A DNA stretch of 64,000 nt from an uncultured bacterium (GCA_905216055.1 CAJMSH010000008.1:12897-76896); one strand, 5' to 3'. Positions 1 to 9,640 are shown, counted from the stretch's first letter. Notes: generated from the sequence alone by a model not told the origin. Translations and numbers: made by a program.

Positions 1-1
1 A

Positions 2-490
2 AAATATTTGGCAAAAAAGCCAAGAGATGCACTGCTTTTTAGTTTCGGGATAAATACAGGACTTAGAATATCTGATATATTATCGCTTGATATTGGGGAT
101 GTAAAAGGCAGGGATTATATTGAAATAAGAGAGAAAAAGACAAATAAGTATAAGAAATTTCCGCTTAATAGTTTTTTAAAGGAGGAGATTGATTTATTTG
201 TTGAAAGATTGCCAAGTGAGCAACCGCTTTTTTATACTCAAAAACATTGCAGGCTTGATAGAGCACAGGCATATAGAATTTTGAATAAGGCTACACAAGC
301 CGTTGGGGTGAAGGAGAGAATCGGAACTCATACACTAAGGAAGACATTCGGGTATCATCATTATAAAAAATATAATGATATAGTACTCCTGCAAAAAATC
401 TTTAACCACTCCTCTCCATCAGCAACGCTCCGCTACATCGGCATCGAACAAGATACAATAGACGAAAGTTACATGAATTTTTATTTGTAG
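2..490 (+). CDS. Tyrosine recombinase, catalytic domain (5' partial)
   Basis: Site-specific recombinase of the tyrosine integrase family, which would cut and rejoin DNA at attachment sites of a mobile element. The frame is open to the left edge, so the true start may lie outside; the TTG at position 8 is only a possible start. Visible catalytic pieces are the first Arg in GLRISD, the H-x-x-R box HTLRKTFG, the second His in NHSS, and the Tyr in TLRYIGI near the C-terminus. Only the catalytic domain is present. Short integrases of about 180 residues lacking a core-binding domain are known in Firmicutes phages and elements, so the gene may be nearly complete. It sits at the left of an accessory island and may be the integrase of the island or of a neighbouring element. 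Confidence 0.85.
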   Translation, partial: KYLAKKPRDALLFSFGINTGLRISDILSLDIGDVKGRDYIEIREKKTNKYKKFPLNSFLKEEIDLFVERLPSEQPLFYTQKHCRLDRAQAYRILNKATQAVGVKERIGTHTLRKTFGYHHYKKYNDIVLLQKIFNHSSPSATLRYIGIEQDTIDESYMNFYL

Positions 491-522
491 AAATGTCATA
501 GTGGATAATAGACTAAAAGTAA

Positions 523-933
523 TTATTTGTAGCTTCCGACTTTTCTGCCGTATTTGTCGTATTCGGTAATTCTACCTGATGAGTCTTTTTTGAATGAACC
601 TACTTTTTGACCGTACTTATCATATTTTGTAGTTACGCCATTAGAATTTGTTTTGTAACTTCCAGTTTTCTGACCGTATTTATCGTAGGAATTATATCCT
701 GAGGAAGTCTTTTTATAGCTTCCAGTTTTTTGACCGTACTTGTCATATTTATTATAACCAGATGATGTTTCCTTATACGAGCCAGTTTTAGAACCGTATC
801 TGTCATAAGAATTGTAGCCTGAAGTTGTTTGCCTGTAAGAACCTGTCTTTTGTCCATATCTATCATAAGAATTAACAGCAAACGCTACATTTGCAAAGAA
901 CAACATTAACAATAAAACTAAAAACTTTTTCAT
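523..933 (-). CDS. Secreted 20-residue tandem-repeat protein
   Basis: Function unknown. The protein starts with a clear signal peptide (MKKFLVLLLMLFFANVAFA), followed almost entirely by six tandem copies of a roughly 20-residue unit with the core YDKYGQKTGSYK. Each unit is rich in Tyr, Gly, Ser and Lys and is joined by a Thr/Ser-Ser-Gly-Tyr linker; the last two copies diverge (KVGSFK, KVGSYK). I chose the ATG at 933 because AGGA lies five bases upstream and the signal peptide begins there. The open frame extends to 1017 but has no ribosome site. It lies 77 bp downstream of hsdM on the same strand and is probably independent of the restriction system. The YD-containing repeats recall those of the protein at 39333-40034, but I see no family assignment I would defend. 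Confidence 0.75.
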   Translation of the reverse strand: MKKFLVLLLMLFFANVAFAVNSYDRYGQKTGSYRQTTSGYNSYDRYGSKTGSYKETSSGYNKYDKYGQKTGSYKKTSSGYNSYDKYGQKTGSYKTNSNGVTTKYDKYGQKVGSFKKDSSGRITEYDKYGRKVGSYK

Positions 934-1009
934 CATCTTCCTCATATAAAAATAAAACGATTTTAAGATGTAATAGTTCAGTATTAAAACTGTATAAGCC
1001 CCTACAATT

Positions 1010-2443
1010 TTATACATCTAAAGTTTGAAAAGCTTTTAATGCATTTTCTAAATTTTCTTTTATTGCTTGTGCTAGAATATCAGGCTCTGGGAGATTGTCT
1101 AAATCCTCAATACTTTCATCTTTTAGCCAAGTAATATCAAGATTAGTTTTATCACGTTTGATTACTTCATCATAGGTGAATTTCTTAAATCTTTCACTTT
1201 CAACTCTTTTCGAAATATCATCTGCAAAATAACATTTAATAAAATCTTTTAAATGTTCATCAGTTAAGGCATTTGTAACCAAAGTGAGATTAACATTTGT
1301 TCTAAAATCATATACCCAAATATCATTTGTTCTATGTCCATCTTCTAAAGGAGATAATTTATCAAAGAAAAGAACATTCGCCTTAACACCTTGAGCGTAA
1401 AAAATTCCCGTAGGTAGTCTTAAAATTGTATGCAGGTTAAAATCTTTCAAAAGTTTTTTACGGACTCTTTCACCTGCACCACCTTCAAACAATACGTTAT
1501 CAGGAACAACAACGGCTGCCCTGCCTCCAATTTTTAAAACTGTCATTATATGTTGTAAAAAGTTTATTTGTTTATTAGAAGTTGTTGCAATAAAATCATC
1601 TCTTTGATAGTCATCCTTTTCTGATTTAACAGAACCATCATCGGCCATAATTTTTGTAGCGGATTTTTTCCCAAATGGAGGATTCGTTAATACCATATCA
1701 AAACGTTTTTCTCCGGCAGACATCAATGAATCACCTTGCTTGACAGGACTTTCTCCATTTCCAATACCATGCAAATACAAGTTCATGGCGCATAGACTAA
1801 CAACAAGCGGGGTAATATCAACTCCAAAAAGTTTTTCTTCCCTTAATGCTCTTAACTTTTCTTTGTCCTTAGTTTGCTTTTTCATATAATCATAAGCTGC
1901 AAGTAAAAAACCACCAGTACCACAAGCAGGGTCTAAAATTGTATCATCAGGCATAGGACTCATAACCTCAACAATAGCTTTTATCAACGGTCGTGGTGTG
2001 AAATATTGTCCTGCTCCAGCTTTCGTTTCTGTAGCATTTTTTTGTAAAAGTCCTTCGTAAATAGCTCCCTTTACATCAACATCCAAGCCCATCCAAGTTT
2101 CTTCATCTACCAAAGATACAAGCCTTTTTAACTTAGCTGGTTCAGCAATCTTGTTTTGCGCTTTTGAATAGATTGTACCAACAATTCCATTAATCTTTGA
2201 TAATTCGGTCAATGCTTTGTTATAAGTAGTTTCTAATTCTATCCCATCAAGAGTTTTTAAGTTTTTCCATTGAAATTCTTCTGGGATTAAAGATTTTTGT
2301 CCAAGTACTGTTGCACATTCATCATCCATTTTCAAAAACAACAAATAAGTAAGCTGTGCTACATAATCAGTATATGCAACCCCACTATCCTTCAGAATAG
2401 TTGCGTAATTCCAAACCTTAGTTATCAAATTATTTTCTGTCAT
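1010..2443 (-). CDS. hsdM: Type I restriction-modification DNA methyltransferase (M subunit)
   Basis: Adenine-N6 DNA methyltransferase subunit of a type I restriction enzyme. With HsdS it methylates the recognition site, and it is also part of the R2M2S restriction complex. An HsdM_N helical domain fills the first 150 residues. The SAM-binding motif DPACGTGGF follows at about residue 172 and the catalytic NPPF motif near 255. Length (477 residues) fits the family. I chose the ATG at 2443, nine bases inside the longest frame (which starts with GTG), because AGGTGA lies five bases upstream. It is the last of five tightly packed genes, starting one base after the HNH-like gene ends. M last and R first is not the classical enterobacterial order. 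Confidence 0.95.
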   Translation of the reverse strand: MTENNLITKVWNYATILKDSGVAYTDYVAQLTYLLFLKMDDECATVLGQKSLIPEEFQWKNLKTLDGIELETTYNKALTELSKINGIVGTIYSKAQNKIAEPAKLKRLVSLVDEETWMGLDVDVKGAIYEGLLQKNATETKAGAGQYFTPRPLIKAIVEVMSPMPDDTILDPACGTGGFLLAAYDYMKKQTKDKEKLRALREEKLFGVDITPLVVSLCAMNLYLHGIGNGESPVKQGDSLMSAGEKRFDMVLTNPPFGKKSATKIMADDGSVKSEKDDYQRDDFIATTSNKQINFLQHIMTVLKIGGRAAVVVPDNVLFEGGAGERVRKKLLKDFNLHTILRLPTGIFYAQGVKANVLFFDKLSPLEDGHRTNDIWVYDFRTNVNLTLVTNALTDEHLKDFIKCYFADDISKRVESERFKKFTYDEVIKRDKTNLDITWLKDESIEDLDNLPEPDILAQAIKENLENALKAFQTLDV

Positions 2444-2444
2444 T

Positions 2445-3452
2445 TTATTCACCTATGCTAAATTTAATCAAGTCTAGTAACGTGTATTCTTTTTTATTTT
2501 TCCAATCACAAAATAAAATATATGGATAATTGAAAAAATTATCAAATCTTTTACATATCTGAAAAGCCATTGTCCAATAGTCATAAAAAACAACAAATGC
2601 AACAAAGGAATCACCAACATTCATTAAAAGACAATAATGAGTTTTATTATTTTCAAAGTTAAATGGTAATATTCTTTGATTTCTTGGTAATTGCTCAAAA
2701 TTAGGGTTTTTCTCTCCCATTATCCAAGTTTTAAAATCATTAAAACAAGGCTTCTCGATATAATCATTCCCTCTAATTTTTGCAATAACGTTTAATGCTG
2801 TTTTGGCAAAAACTCTAGCATCATTATCCATAGTAACTTGCATGTTTATAATATTACAGGGTTGAGTAACAATACTATGACGTTCTTGTGAGAAATCAAT
2901 AGTTTTTATGTATTCTTTTATGTATTCAATAAAATTATTAATTTTTTCTTTGTCTTTAGCTACAATATATAATCTGTTTTCATATAAACCCACGATGAAA
3001 TTTGCAGAACTTAATTTAGAATTTATATATGTATATTTACCATTAAAAGTTTGAATTTTATTTAATAATTTCTCTAACTCTTTTCTTGTTCCATAATAAA
3101 AATCTCTAGTAATTTCTATTTGCCTAATATCTTCCATTATAATTATCTGTGAAATCTGATGAGGTTTACCACAAAATGTGTATCCTAAATATTCTTTATC
3201 ATTTTCTGTAACAACAGTAATTGGAAGCCTGCCAGTTTTTTTCCCCCCACGCTTTCCAGGTCCCCAAAAAGATTTATCAAGACCAATAAAAGATGAAGTA
3301 ACCAAATTTGATTCAAGTTTAGAAAAATATTTATTTGCTTGATCTGAAACATAACCTAATGGAAGAGTTTCAATGCCCCCTATTGTCGCAGGGAAAATAT
3401 GTTCTCTTGATGTATATGTTAAATCTTCTCTTTCTCCATAATAAATGCACAT
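2445..3452 (-). CDS. HNH_5-like protein with lost zinc ligands, between hsdS and hsdM
   Basis: The N-terminal 60 residues resemble HNH endonucleases of the EH-x-x-P..GG type: SREHIFPATIGG, then SDQAN where the family usually has C-x-x-C-N. The first Cys pair is also broken (CIYY rather than C-x-x-C). The His and Asn of the HNH core remain but three of four zinc-binding cysteines are gone, so it may be inactive as a classical nuclease or may fold without zinc. The other 270 residues are unrecognised and rich in Phe, Tyr and Asn. The gene abuts hsdS with no gap and ends one base before hsdM starts, so it is surely co-translated. Its position matches the "mlo" slot described for Campylobacter jejuni type I loci. 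A role in the restriction complex is inference. Confidence 0.6.
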   Translation of the reverse strand: MCIYYGEREDLTYTSREHIFPATIGGIETLPLGYVSDQANKYFSKLESNLVTSSFIGLDKSFWGPGKRGGKKTGRLPITVVTENDKEYLGYTFCGKPHQISQIIIMEDIRQIEITRDFYYGTRKELEKLLNKIQTFNGKYTYINSKLSSANFIVGLYENRLYIVAKDKEKINNFIEYIKEYIKTIDFSQERHSIVTQPCNIINMQVTMDNDARVFAKTALNVIAKIRGNDYIEKPCFNDFKTWIMGEKNPNFEQLPRNQRILPFNFENNKTHYCLLMNVGDSFVAFVVFYDYWTMAFQICKRFDNFFNYPYILFCDWKNKKEYTLLDLIKFSIGE

Positions 3453-4724
3453 TTATTTTTTACTCCTTTCTTGTTTGATTTTTTCGAGGAGTGTTGAGGC
3501 GGGTTCGTCTGTCGGTTCTTGTGGAACTAAATTCCCTTCAAATGCTTTTTTAAGAATTGATTGCTTTAACTGTTTTGCTTTTTCAATGTTATCTTCAACA
3601 ACCTTTTCAACCTCATCAGCAATTGCAAATCTTTTTTCTATTTCTTCTACTATCCGTTTTTGTTCTATCATCGAAGGTAATAATACTGGTAAATTCTTAA
3701 GTGTGTTTAAATAAATACCTTTTTGAGCTGTACCTCGCTCTTGGGTTTTAAAATAGTATTTTGATATAGGCGAATCAAAATAGTATTTTAAAAAACGCGA
3801 ATTTATATTATTCGGCTTAATCAATGCAACACTTCTCTGTAAAACAAATTTTTGAGTGTTTTTAGGGACAACAGCAGATTCTCCAATTGTCCCAACAATA
3901 GTTAATAAAATATCATTTTCTTCAATTGGTGTTCTTTTATATTCTTTGTCAAAATCCTTTTCTGAAATAAGTCTAAAATCATCAAAAATAATTTGACTAT
4001 TTTTAATATTTTGCCCACTTAACATTGGTATACCAACTTGTTGTTTAGGTGGAGGATTATGTGAACCATCAGAAATTTTATTTGAGACTTCTTTTAAAAT
4101 AGTTTCTTTCCACTCAGAGGTTTTGTATAGTTTCCCATCGAAAGCAGATTTTAAGACAGATTGGCGATATTGTTTGATTTGTTCTTTTGCGTTTTCAAGA
4201 TGTTCTAACCCCTCATCAATCTTTGCAAATTCACTTTCAATCTTTTCCACTATCCGCCTTTGCTCATTCTGTGGTGGTAGTAAAAATGGAGCCTGTTCAA
4301 ATTTACCTTTATTTAATATTTTTACTGTTGTTGCTGATGCATTTGCTTCTAACCATGGAACAATTTTATCAATATAAAAATAAGTATATTTGTTTTCAAT
4401 ATAACCATTGGGAATAATGGCGTTAATTTGCTGATTACAACTCCCAACAACTCCTAAAATAGCTTTTTTACCTAAATTCCCAATACAAGAAACTAATACA
4501 GTGTTTTTAGGTAAATTTGGAGCATATTTTAAACCTTCAACAGTTAATGAATCATCTTCTGTTTGTGTTATATAAATTTCTTTGTCTAAGTCCCCAGGCT
4601 TTACAAATGGTATGTCTCCATTAAAATACTCAGGGTTCTTCTTTGGAGGAGTTTTTCCTGTAATAATTTCAAATACATCACCTAGCTGACATTCAACCCA
4701 CCCTTGCGGTAATTTATTTTGCAT
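3453..4724 (-). CDS. hsdS: Type I restriction-modification specificity subunit
   Basis: HsdS selects the bipartite DNA target for the methylase and restriction complex. The 423-residue chain has the two-fold layout of the family. A first target-recognition domain (residues 1-150, beginning PQGWVECQLGDVFEIITGKT) is followed by the helical spacer PPQNEQRRIVEKIES. A second target-recognition domain starts near residue 205 (SEWKETILKEVSNKISDG), followed by the spacer EQKRIVEEIEKRFA. The two domains differ, implying an asymmetric target that cannot be read from sequence alone. The ATG overlaps the stop of the upstream OLD-family gene by one base, which suggests translational coupling. Confidence 0.95.
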   Translation of the reverse strand: MQNKLPQGWVECQLGDVFEIITGKTPPKKNPEYFNGDIPFVKPGDLDKEIYITQTEDDSLTVEGLKYAPNLPKNTVLVSCIGNLGKKAILGVVGSCNQQINAIIPNGYIENKYTYFYIDKIVPWLEANASATTVKILNKGKFEQAPFLLPPQNEQRRIVEKIESEFAKIDEGLEHLENAKEQIKQYRQSVLKSAFDGKLYKTSEWKETILKEVSNKISDGSHNPPPKQQVGIPMLSGQNIKNSQIIFDDFRLISEKDFDKEYKRTPIEENDILLTIVGTIGESAVVPKNTQKFVLQRSVALIKPNNINSRFLKYYFDSPISKYYFKTQERGTAQKGIYLNTLKNLPVLLPSMIEQKRIVEEIEKRFAIADEVEKVVEDNIEKAKQLKQSILKKAFEGNLVPQEPTDEPASTLLEKIKQERSKK

Positions 4725-6445
4725 TATCTATACACTCCAGATTGAATATTTTCAATTAAATCAAATATTTTTCTAAATTCTGCAAATTCTTGATTGTTTA
4801 TATTATCTAAGTTTTCTATAATATTATTTTTAGTATTACTTGTGATATTCCAGACCTTAGTACCACCTGTTATTTTTTTAGTTGTTGCCCTTCCATAATT
4901 TTTAATAATATTATCATTAAACAACAATTCTATTTCTAACATAGACGTATTACCAAATTCCTTAGAGGCAATATTAGTTCTATTATCTGGTATTGGTAAT
5001 ACAAAGGCATATCTTTCACCTGTCTTTGATTTTTTTAGCAACCCTTTTTTTTCATCGTTTTCTTTAATATCCCAATTTTTTAGTCCATTCCAGTCCGAAT
5101 AAGCTGTATCAAAATCAAACATTGCAATAAATACTTTGTTTGGGTATAAAGTTTCCAATGACTCTTGTGATAAAAGAGTTCTAATTTGACTTGAGGAATA
5201 ACAAACATGGATAAGAAATGGTAATAGAGAATTTGAACCATATAAAATCTTCCATGCCTTTTCTATTAATTTTTTGTCTGTAGAACCTTCAACTAATAAA
5301 ATATATTTATTTTGTGTATTTTCTATATTTTCTTTTAGTTTATCAAGTTCTTGTTTTGCTTGCGCAAGAAGTTTTATATGTTCTTTCAATTTATAAGCAA
5401 GCTCTTTTTGAAGTTTAATATAGCCAAGTTCTTCGCTAACTGTATCAAGCATAACATTTGACAATATATTTCGAGTAATAACTTTATTTTCAATAAGTTT
5501 TTTTTCGTTTTTTATTAATAAATGAATACATCTGGATGAGTTTTCTTCTATCTCACCAACAAATGCAGGGGAATGTGAGGTTGCAAAGATTTGAGCTTTT
5601 TTTGAATAAGTCTGTTCTAACGTATAACTTAATTCAAGTGCTTTTGCAAATTCAAGAGAGTTTTCAGGTTCTTCAAGCCCCCATATATATCGTTTTGTCG
5701 AGTTGTTTTTTGCTATATAATTTATTATGGCAGGGATAAATCTACATCTAATACCATCTCCCCTTTGAGATAGTGATGTTTCTACAATGCCATCCCCGAT
5801 AATGAAATCCAAAGAAGAAAATAACTCATTGATTGATGTAGGCAATGATAAAGTTGGCTCTAAACCTATATTTTTACGAAGGTCATTTTTTAATTCTACT
5901 CCATAAGTTTTTATTTCGTTGTTAAATTTTTCAATTTCTAATGTTTGGGGTTTTGGCAAACTTGCTTTTAATCGTTGCAACAAATCAGAGAATGTATTTT
6001 TATCCTTTATTGCAGGTATGTATATATATTCGATTGAATTTAAAAACTTATTAGCTGAACCCTTTGCTTTTTCCGTAACACCTTTTTTCCAATCACTTTC
6101 AACTAACTTTCCATACCTATCCCAAGATTTTCTGTATGTAAAAGTCTTTTCTAATGTTCTATAACTTCCAGGGTTATTAAATTCAATCTCTATTGAAATT
6201 AATTTTCTTTCTTTGCTACTTTCTGCTATTTGTTTATTTCTTATCTTAGAAAAATCTCTATTGAAGTCTAATTTATCATTCGGATCAATTTCATTATTAA
6301 AAAATAGATTAAGAGCTCTTAAGATATTTGATTTCCCTGTGTCATTTTTCCCTGTAAAAACTGTTAAAGAAGAACTTATATCTTTTATATCAAGATTATA
6401 AATTGATCTAAAATATTTTATTTTAATTCTATTTATATATTTCAA
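4724..6445 (-). CDS. OLD-family ATP-dependent nuclease (AAA + TOPRIM), restriction-linked
   Basis: An overcoming-lysogenization-defect (OLD) type protein. The N-terminal ABC/SMC-like ATPase has Walker A GKNDTGKSN near residue 33 and a late motif GLEEPENSLE with SHSPAF. A C-terminal TOPRIM nuclease domain follows (LLVEGSTD near residue 385, then MFDFDTA). Such proteins are DNA nucleases and several are phage-defence factors. It lies between hsdR and hsdS with a 4-base gap upstream and a 1-base overlap downstream. This is the "rlo" slot of Campylobacter type I loci, where AAA-ATPase genes are known. The start is TTG at 6445, with a GGGGTAG-like ribosome site; no ATG fits the domain start. A joint role with the restriction system is likely but inferred. 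Confidence 0.85.
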   Translation of the reverse strand: MKYINRIKIKYFRSIYNLDIKDISSSLTVFTGKNDTGKSNILRALNLFFNNEIDPNDKLDFNRDFSKIRNKQIAESSKERKLISIEIEFNNPGSYRTLEKTFTYRKSWDRYGKLVESDWKKGVTEKAKGSANKFLNSIEYIYIPAIKDKNTFSDLLQRLKASLPKPQTLEIEKFNNEIKTYGVELKNDLRKNIGLEPTLSLPTSINELFSSLDFIIGDGIVETSLSQRGDGIRCRFIPAIINYIAKNNSTKRYIWGLEEPENSLEFAKALELSYTLEQTYSKKAQIFATSHSPAFVGEIEENSSRCIHLLIKNEKKLIENKVITRNILSNVMLDTVSEELGYIKLQKELAYKLKEHIKLLAQAKQELDKLKENIENTQNKYILLVEGSTDKKLIEKAWKILYGSNSLLPFLIHVCYSSSQIRTLLSQESLETLYPNKVFIAMFDFDTAYSDWNGLKNWDIKENDEKKGLLKKSKTGERYAFVLPIPDNRTNIASKEFGNTSMLEIELLFNDNIIKNYGRATTKKITGGTKVWNITSNTKNNIIENLDNINNQEFAEFRKIFDLIENIQSGVYR

Positions 6446-6449
6446 ATTT

Positions 6450-9158
6450 CTACCCCACTAATGCTAATGACAAATCATCAAGGATTGAGTCAAGGTTTTG
6501 CCCAAAGACTTGGCGAGCTTTGAATATTCCGCCTTTGTCTGATAGTGCATCTTGCATATCATCTGCATTTACATAGGCATTTGCGACTATGTAATCTTTG
6601 ATAATTGTCAATAGTTCCTTTTGTTCTTGTGTAAATTCTATACCACGTTTGATTTGACGACCTTTCCACAATTCAAAACGAGAGTTTGCTACTGATGAAA
6701 AATCTTCCAAAACTTTATCTGCACCGATTGCAAATCGAACAAGTTGGACTAGGTTTGTCAAAAGCTTTGCCGGATCTGTTGTATTTTTGACTTTGTCTTG
6801 TTCAATAAGTTTGTATGCATGCCAGATTCCCGCAAGTTCTAGTGGCGGAATTTCTGTTGCAAGTTTGTTTGAAAGTTCTCTGATTTTTTCATAAGTCAGA
6901 TGTCGTGTTTTGTATTGCGTATTGTAGATAATTGAAAGTGCGTCAATTTTATCTTTGTTTTGTTCTATAAATTCTTTAAAGCTGTTTACTGTATCTTGAG
7001 CTTTTTTCAGACTAAATTCTGAGGTTATAACTTCATCTGTAGAATAGACATCTATAACCAATTTTGATTTTGTTGAGAGGTCGAGTAACAATTGTCTTAG
7101 TGCAGGTTGATTAAACGGTTTTACTGCTTCATCTCTCAAGTGTTCAATTTCTTTTTCAGACTTATTTTCTATAAGGTCATAATCAATAGTGTCCATTATT
7201 TCATTTGCAATTTTAGAGAGTGTTTTTCCTTGAGTAAGGTCTTGAACTTTTTGAATATCAGGTTTTTCAAGGTTTGCTTCAAGTCTTGCAATTCTACCTG
7301 CTAGAGTTGATAGAGTATCTTCATCTATTGCGCCTTGTGCAACATCTTCTAATAAGCGTTTGAAAGAAACAGATTTTTTTCTTTCAAGTGGTTGAGATGT
7401 AGTCTTTTTGCTTTCAGTAACACCAACTGCATCAATTAGATAAAAATGATTTTTCCCTTCTGCGTTTGGAGTTACTCCTTTTAAGTCTGTTGGAGAAATT
7501 GTTCTTACTCCGCGACCTTTCATTTGCTCATAATACAATTGAGATTTTACATCTCGCATAAATATTAGAACTTCAAGAGGTTTTATATCTGTACCTGTTG
7601 CAATCATATCAACGGTTACTGCAATTCTAAAATTAGGGTCAACTCTAAATGCTTTAATTACTTCTTCAGGTTTTTCTCGTCCTATATTATATGTAATCTT
7701 TTTACAAAAATCGTTTCCTTTCCCGAAAACTTCTCTTGTAATTCTTACAATTTCTTCTGCGTGATTGTCGTCTTTTGCAAAAATTAGAGTTTTAGGAATC
7801 CAAGTTGGTTCACGTTCTGGAAATAGCTGAGTAAAAATAGCTTGTTTGTATGTTTCCATAACTGTTCTTATTTGGTTTGGAGCTAGAACTGACCTATCTA
7901 ATGCATTTTTGTCATAAACAATATCATCTGTCAATTGTTCATACATTGTTTTTCTAGTCTTTTTATCTCTTACTGGAACAGTGAAACCTGCTTCTACTTT
8001 GCTTCCATATTCTCCAATTTTGGTTTTTATTCTAAAAATTTCACAATCAACGTTTACTTTGTCTATAATTGAGCGTTCTAGTGGATATTCAGAAACAACA
8101 TTTTTATTAAAATAACCTAGTGTGTATACAGAAGGTGTTGCAGTCAGTCCAATTGTAAACGCATCAAAATATTGAAGAACCTGTTGCCAATCTCCATAAA
8201 TACTTCTGTGGCATTCATCAACAATTACAAAATCAAAGAATTCAGGTGGAATCTGTGGATTATAGTTAACTTCTTTGGGTTTACCAAGTGAACCTATTTC
8301 GTATGCTGAAACTTCTTCATTTGTTTCATCATAGTCCTCATCTCCGCATAACATTGAATAAAGCCTTTGAATAGTTGTTATAACAACTTTCGCATCTTTA
8401 TCAATTTTATTATGTTGTAGCTGTTGCGTAATATATATTTCTGTAAATTTTCTATTCTCATCTTGTAAAAGGAAGTTATCAAATTCTTTTTTCGTTTGTT
8501 TGCCTAAGTTGTTTCTATCTACCAAAAACAATACTCTTTTGGCTTTTGCAAACTTTAATAGGCGATAAACGAAATTACAAGCTGTAAAGGTTTTCCCTGC
8601 CCCTGTTGCCATGTGGATTAAAGAACGTTTTTGATTATTTGCTAATGATTGTTCTAATCCTTTAATAGCTTCTATCTGACAGTTTCTCAAACCTTTTGTA
8701 TTCAGTGCAGGCATGTGTTTTAGGTTATTTCTTAGTGTAGATGTTTGGTTTAAGAATTCTAACAAGGTTTCAGGTCTGTGAAAATTAAAAATCCTACGAG
8801 AACAAGTATTAATATCTCTTGCATCTGTGAAATAGATTTCTTCAGAGTTTGTTTCATAAATGAATGGTAAAGGCATTTGCCAAGAACGAGTTTTTTCTGG
8901 TAAATGACAAGCATAACCTTTTGATTGATTTTCTACACCACTTAATGAAACTCCGACTTTTTTAGCTTCAATTACTCCGCAAGCTTTCCCATCTACAAAA
9001 AGCAAATAATCTGCTTCTGTATTGTCCTGCATTAAAAATTCTCTAACAGCAACGCCTAATGAAGCATTTCTATTAAAATCTTTTCTGTCTTGAATTACCC
9101 AACCAGATTGTATTAAATTTTCATCTATTCTAATTCTTGCTTTTTCTTCAGGATTCAT
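6450..9158 (-). CDS. hsdR: Type I restriction enzyme R subunit (helicase/endonuclease)
   Basis: Motor and nuclease subunit that translocates DNA and cuts unmethylated DNA at a distance. The N-terminal PD-(D/E)xK nuclease domain shows DYLLFVDGKACGVIEAKK. The DEAD-like helicase has Walker A MATGAGKTFTACNF, a DECH box (FVIVDECHRS), the motif GLTATP, and the C-terminal helicase motif QMKGRGVRT. An EcoEI-type C-terminal domain follows. I chose the ATG at 9158, where the conserved MNPEEKARIRIDENLI begins; the open frame runs 48 codons further upstream without family-like sequence. It is first in the five-gene minus-strand operon, so its promoter should lie in 9159-9269, shared with the divergent small gene at 9270. 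Confidence 0.95.
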   Translation of the reverse strand: MNPEEKARIRIDENLIQSGWVIQDRKDFNRNASLGVAVREFLMQDNTEADYLLFVDGKACGVIEAKKVGVSLSGVENQSKGYACHLPEKTRSWQMPLPFIYETNSEEIYFTDARDINTCSRRIFNFHRPETLLEFLNQTSTLRNNLKHMPALNTKGLRNCQIEAIKGLEQSLANNQKRSLIHMATGAGKTFTACNFVYRLLKFAKAKRVLFLVDRNNLGKQTKKEFDNFLLQDENRKFTEIYITQQLQHNKIDKDAKVVITTIQRLYSMLCGDEDYDETNEEVSAYEIGSLGKPKEVNYNPQIPPEFFDFVIVDECHRSIYGDWQQVLQYFDAFTIGLTATPSVYTLGYFNKNVVSEYPLERSIIDKVNVDCEIFRIKTKIGEYGSKVEAGFTVPVRDKKTRKTMYEQLTDDIVYDKNALDRSVLAPNQIRTVMETYKQAIFTQLFPEREPTWIPKTLIFAKDDNHAEEIVRITREVFGKGNDFCKKITYNIGREKPEEVIKAFRVDPNFRIAVTVDMIATGTDIKPLEVLIFMRDVKSQLYYEQMKGRGVRTISPTDLKGVTPNAEGKNHFYLIDAVGVTESKKTTSQPLERKKSVSFKRLLEDVAQGAIDEDTLSTLAGRIARLEANLEKPDIQKVQDLTQGKTLSKIANEIMDTIDYDLIENKSEKEIEHLRDEAVKPFNQPALRQLLLDLSTKSKLVIDVYSTDEVITSEFSLKKAQDTVNSFKEFIEQNKDKIDALSIIYNTQYKTRHLTYEKIRELSNKLATEIPPLELAGIWHAYKLIEQDKVKNTTDPAKLLTNLVQLVRFAIGADKVLEDFSSVANSRFELWKGRQIKRGIEFTQEQKELLTIIKDYIVANAYVNADDMQDALSDKGGIFKARQVFGQNLDSILDDLSLALVG

Positions 9159-9269
9159 ATTTCTCTCATGTATTTTTTTTATTCTATCATGAATTTGAAC
9201 TTTTGTAGATTTATACTTGAATTTTGAAACATTTTGAGTGATGAATACGACACCTAATAAGGAGGTCGT

Positions 9270-9494
9270 ATGAGTAAAATCAAGAAATACAAGATTAAAC
9301 AAAAAGATTTTAGGAAGTTAGAAAAACTAGCTGAGCGGATTTACAACACAGTCACTGTTATTGATTATTTTTGCAGGACGCAACAAGAGATTGAGGAGCT
9401 GTATAATCTTACTCCAATCATTGAAAATTTAAGGCGAGATACTGATACTGTAAACGCTTATTTTATAAATTATCCTGACAACAAGAATTTTTAA
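9270..9494 (+). CDS. Small basic hypothetical protein divergent from hsdR
   Basis: A 74-residue protein with no family I recognise. The first third is Lys-rich and the remainder looks helical. It is probably real because a perfect AGGAGG lies four bases upstream of the ATG. It is divergent from hsdR with about 110 bp between the starts, so it could be a small regulator or anti-restriction factor, but nothing in the sequence shows that. Confidence 0.6.
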   Translation: MSKIKKYKIKQKDFRKLEKLAERIYNTVTVIDYFCRTQQEIEELYNLTPIIENLRRDTDTVNAYFINYPDNKNF

Positions 9495-9640
9495 ATGGTC
9501 TTTAACTCCTGTTTAAATGGCGTTCAAAAAGTGTTCAAAAAATGGATTGTGTCTGAATGATACGTTTTGAAAGAGTTTGCTTGATATTTTACTTATTAAG
9601 AGTGATGAATGTCATTGCTATAAATATATATAGGCTAACA

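Noticed and set aside
4123..4377. Plus-strand open frame within hsdS
   Set aside because: It lies wholly inside hsdS on the other strand, has no ribosome site, and its sequence reads as the reverse of a conserved coiled spacer.
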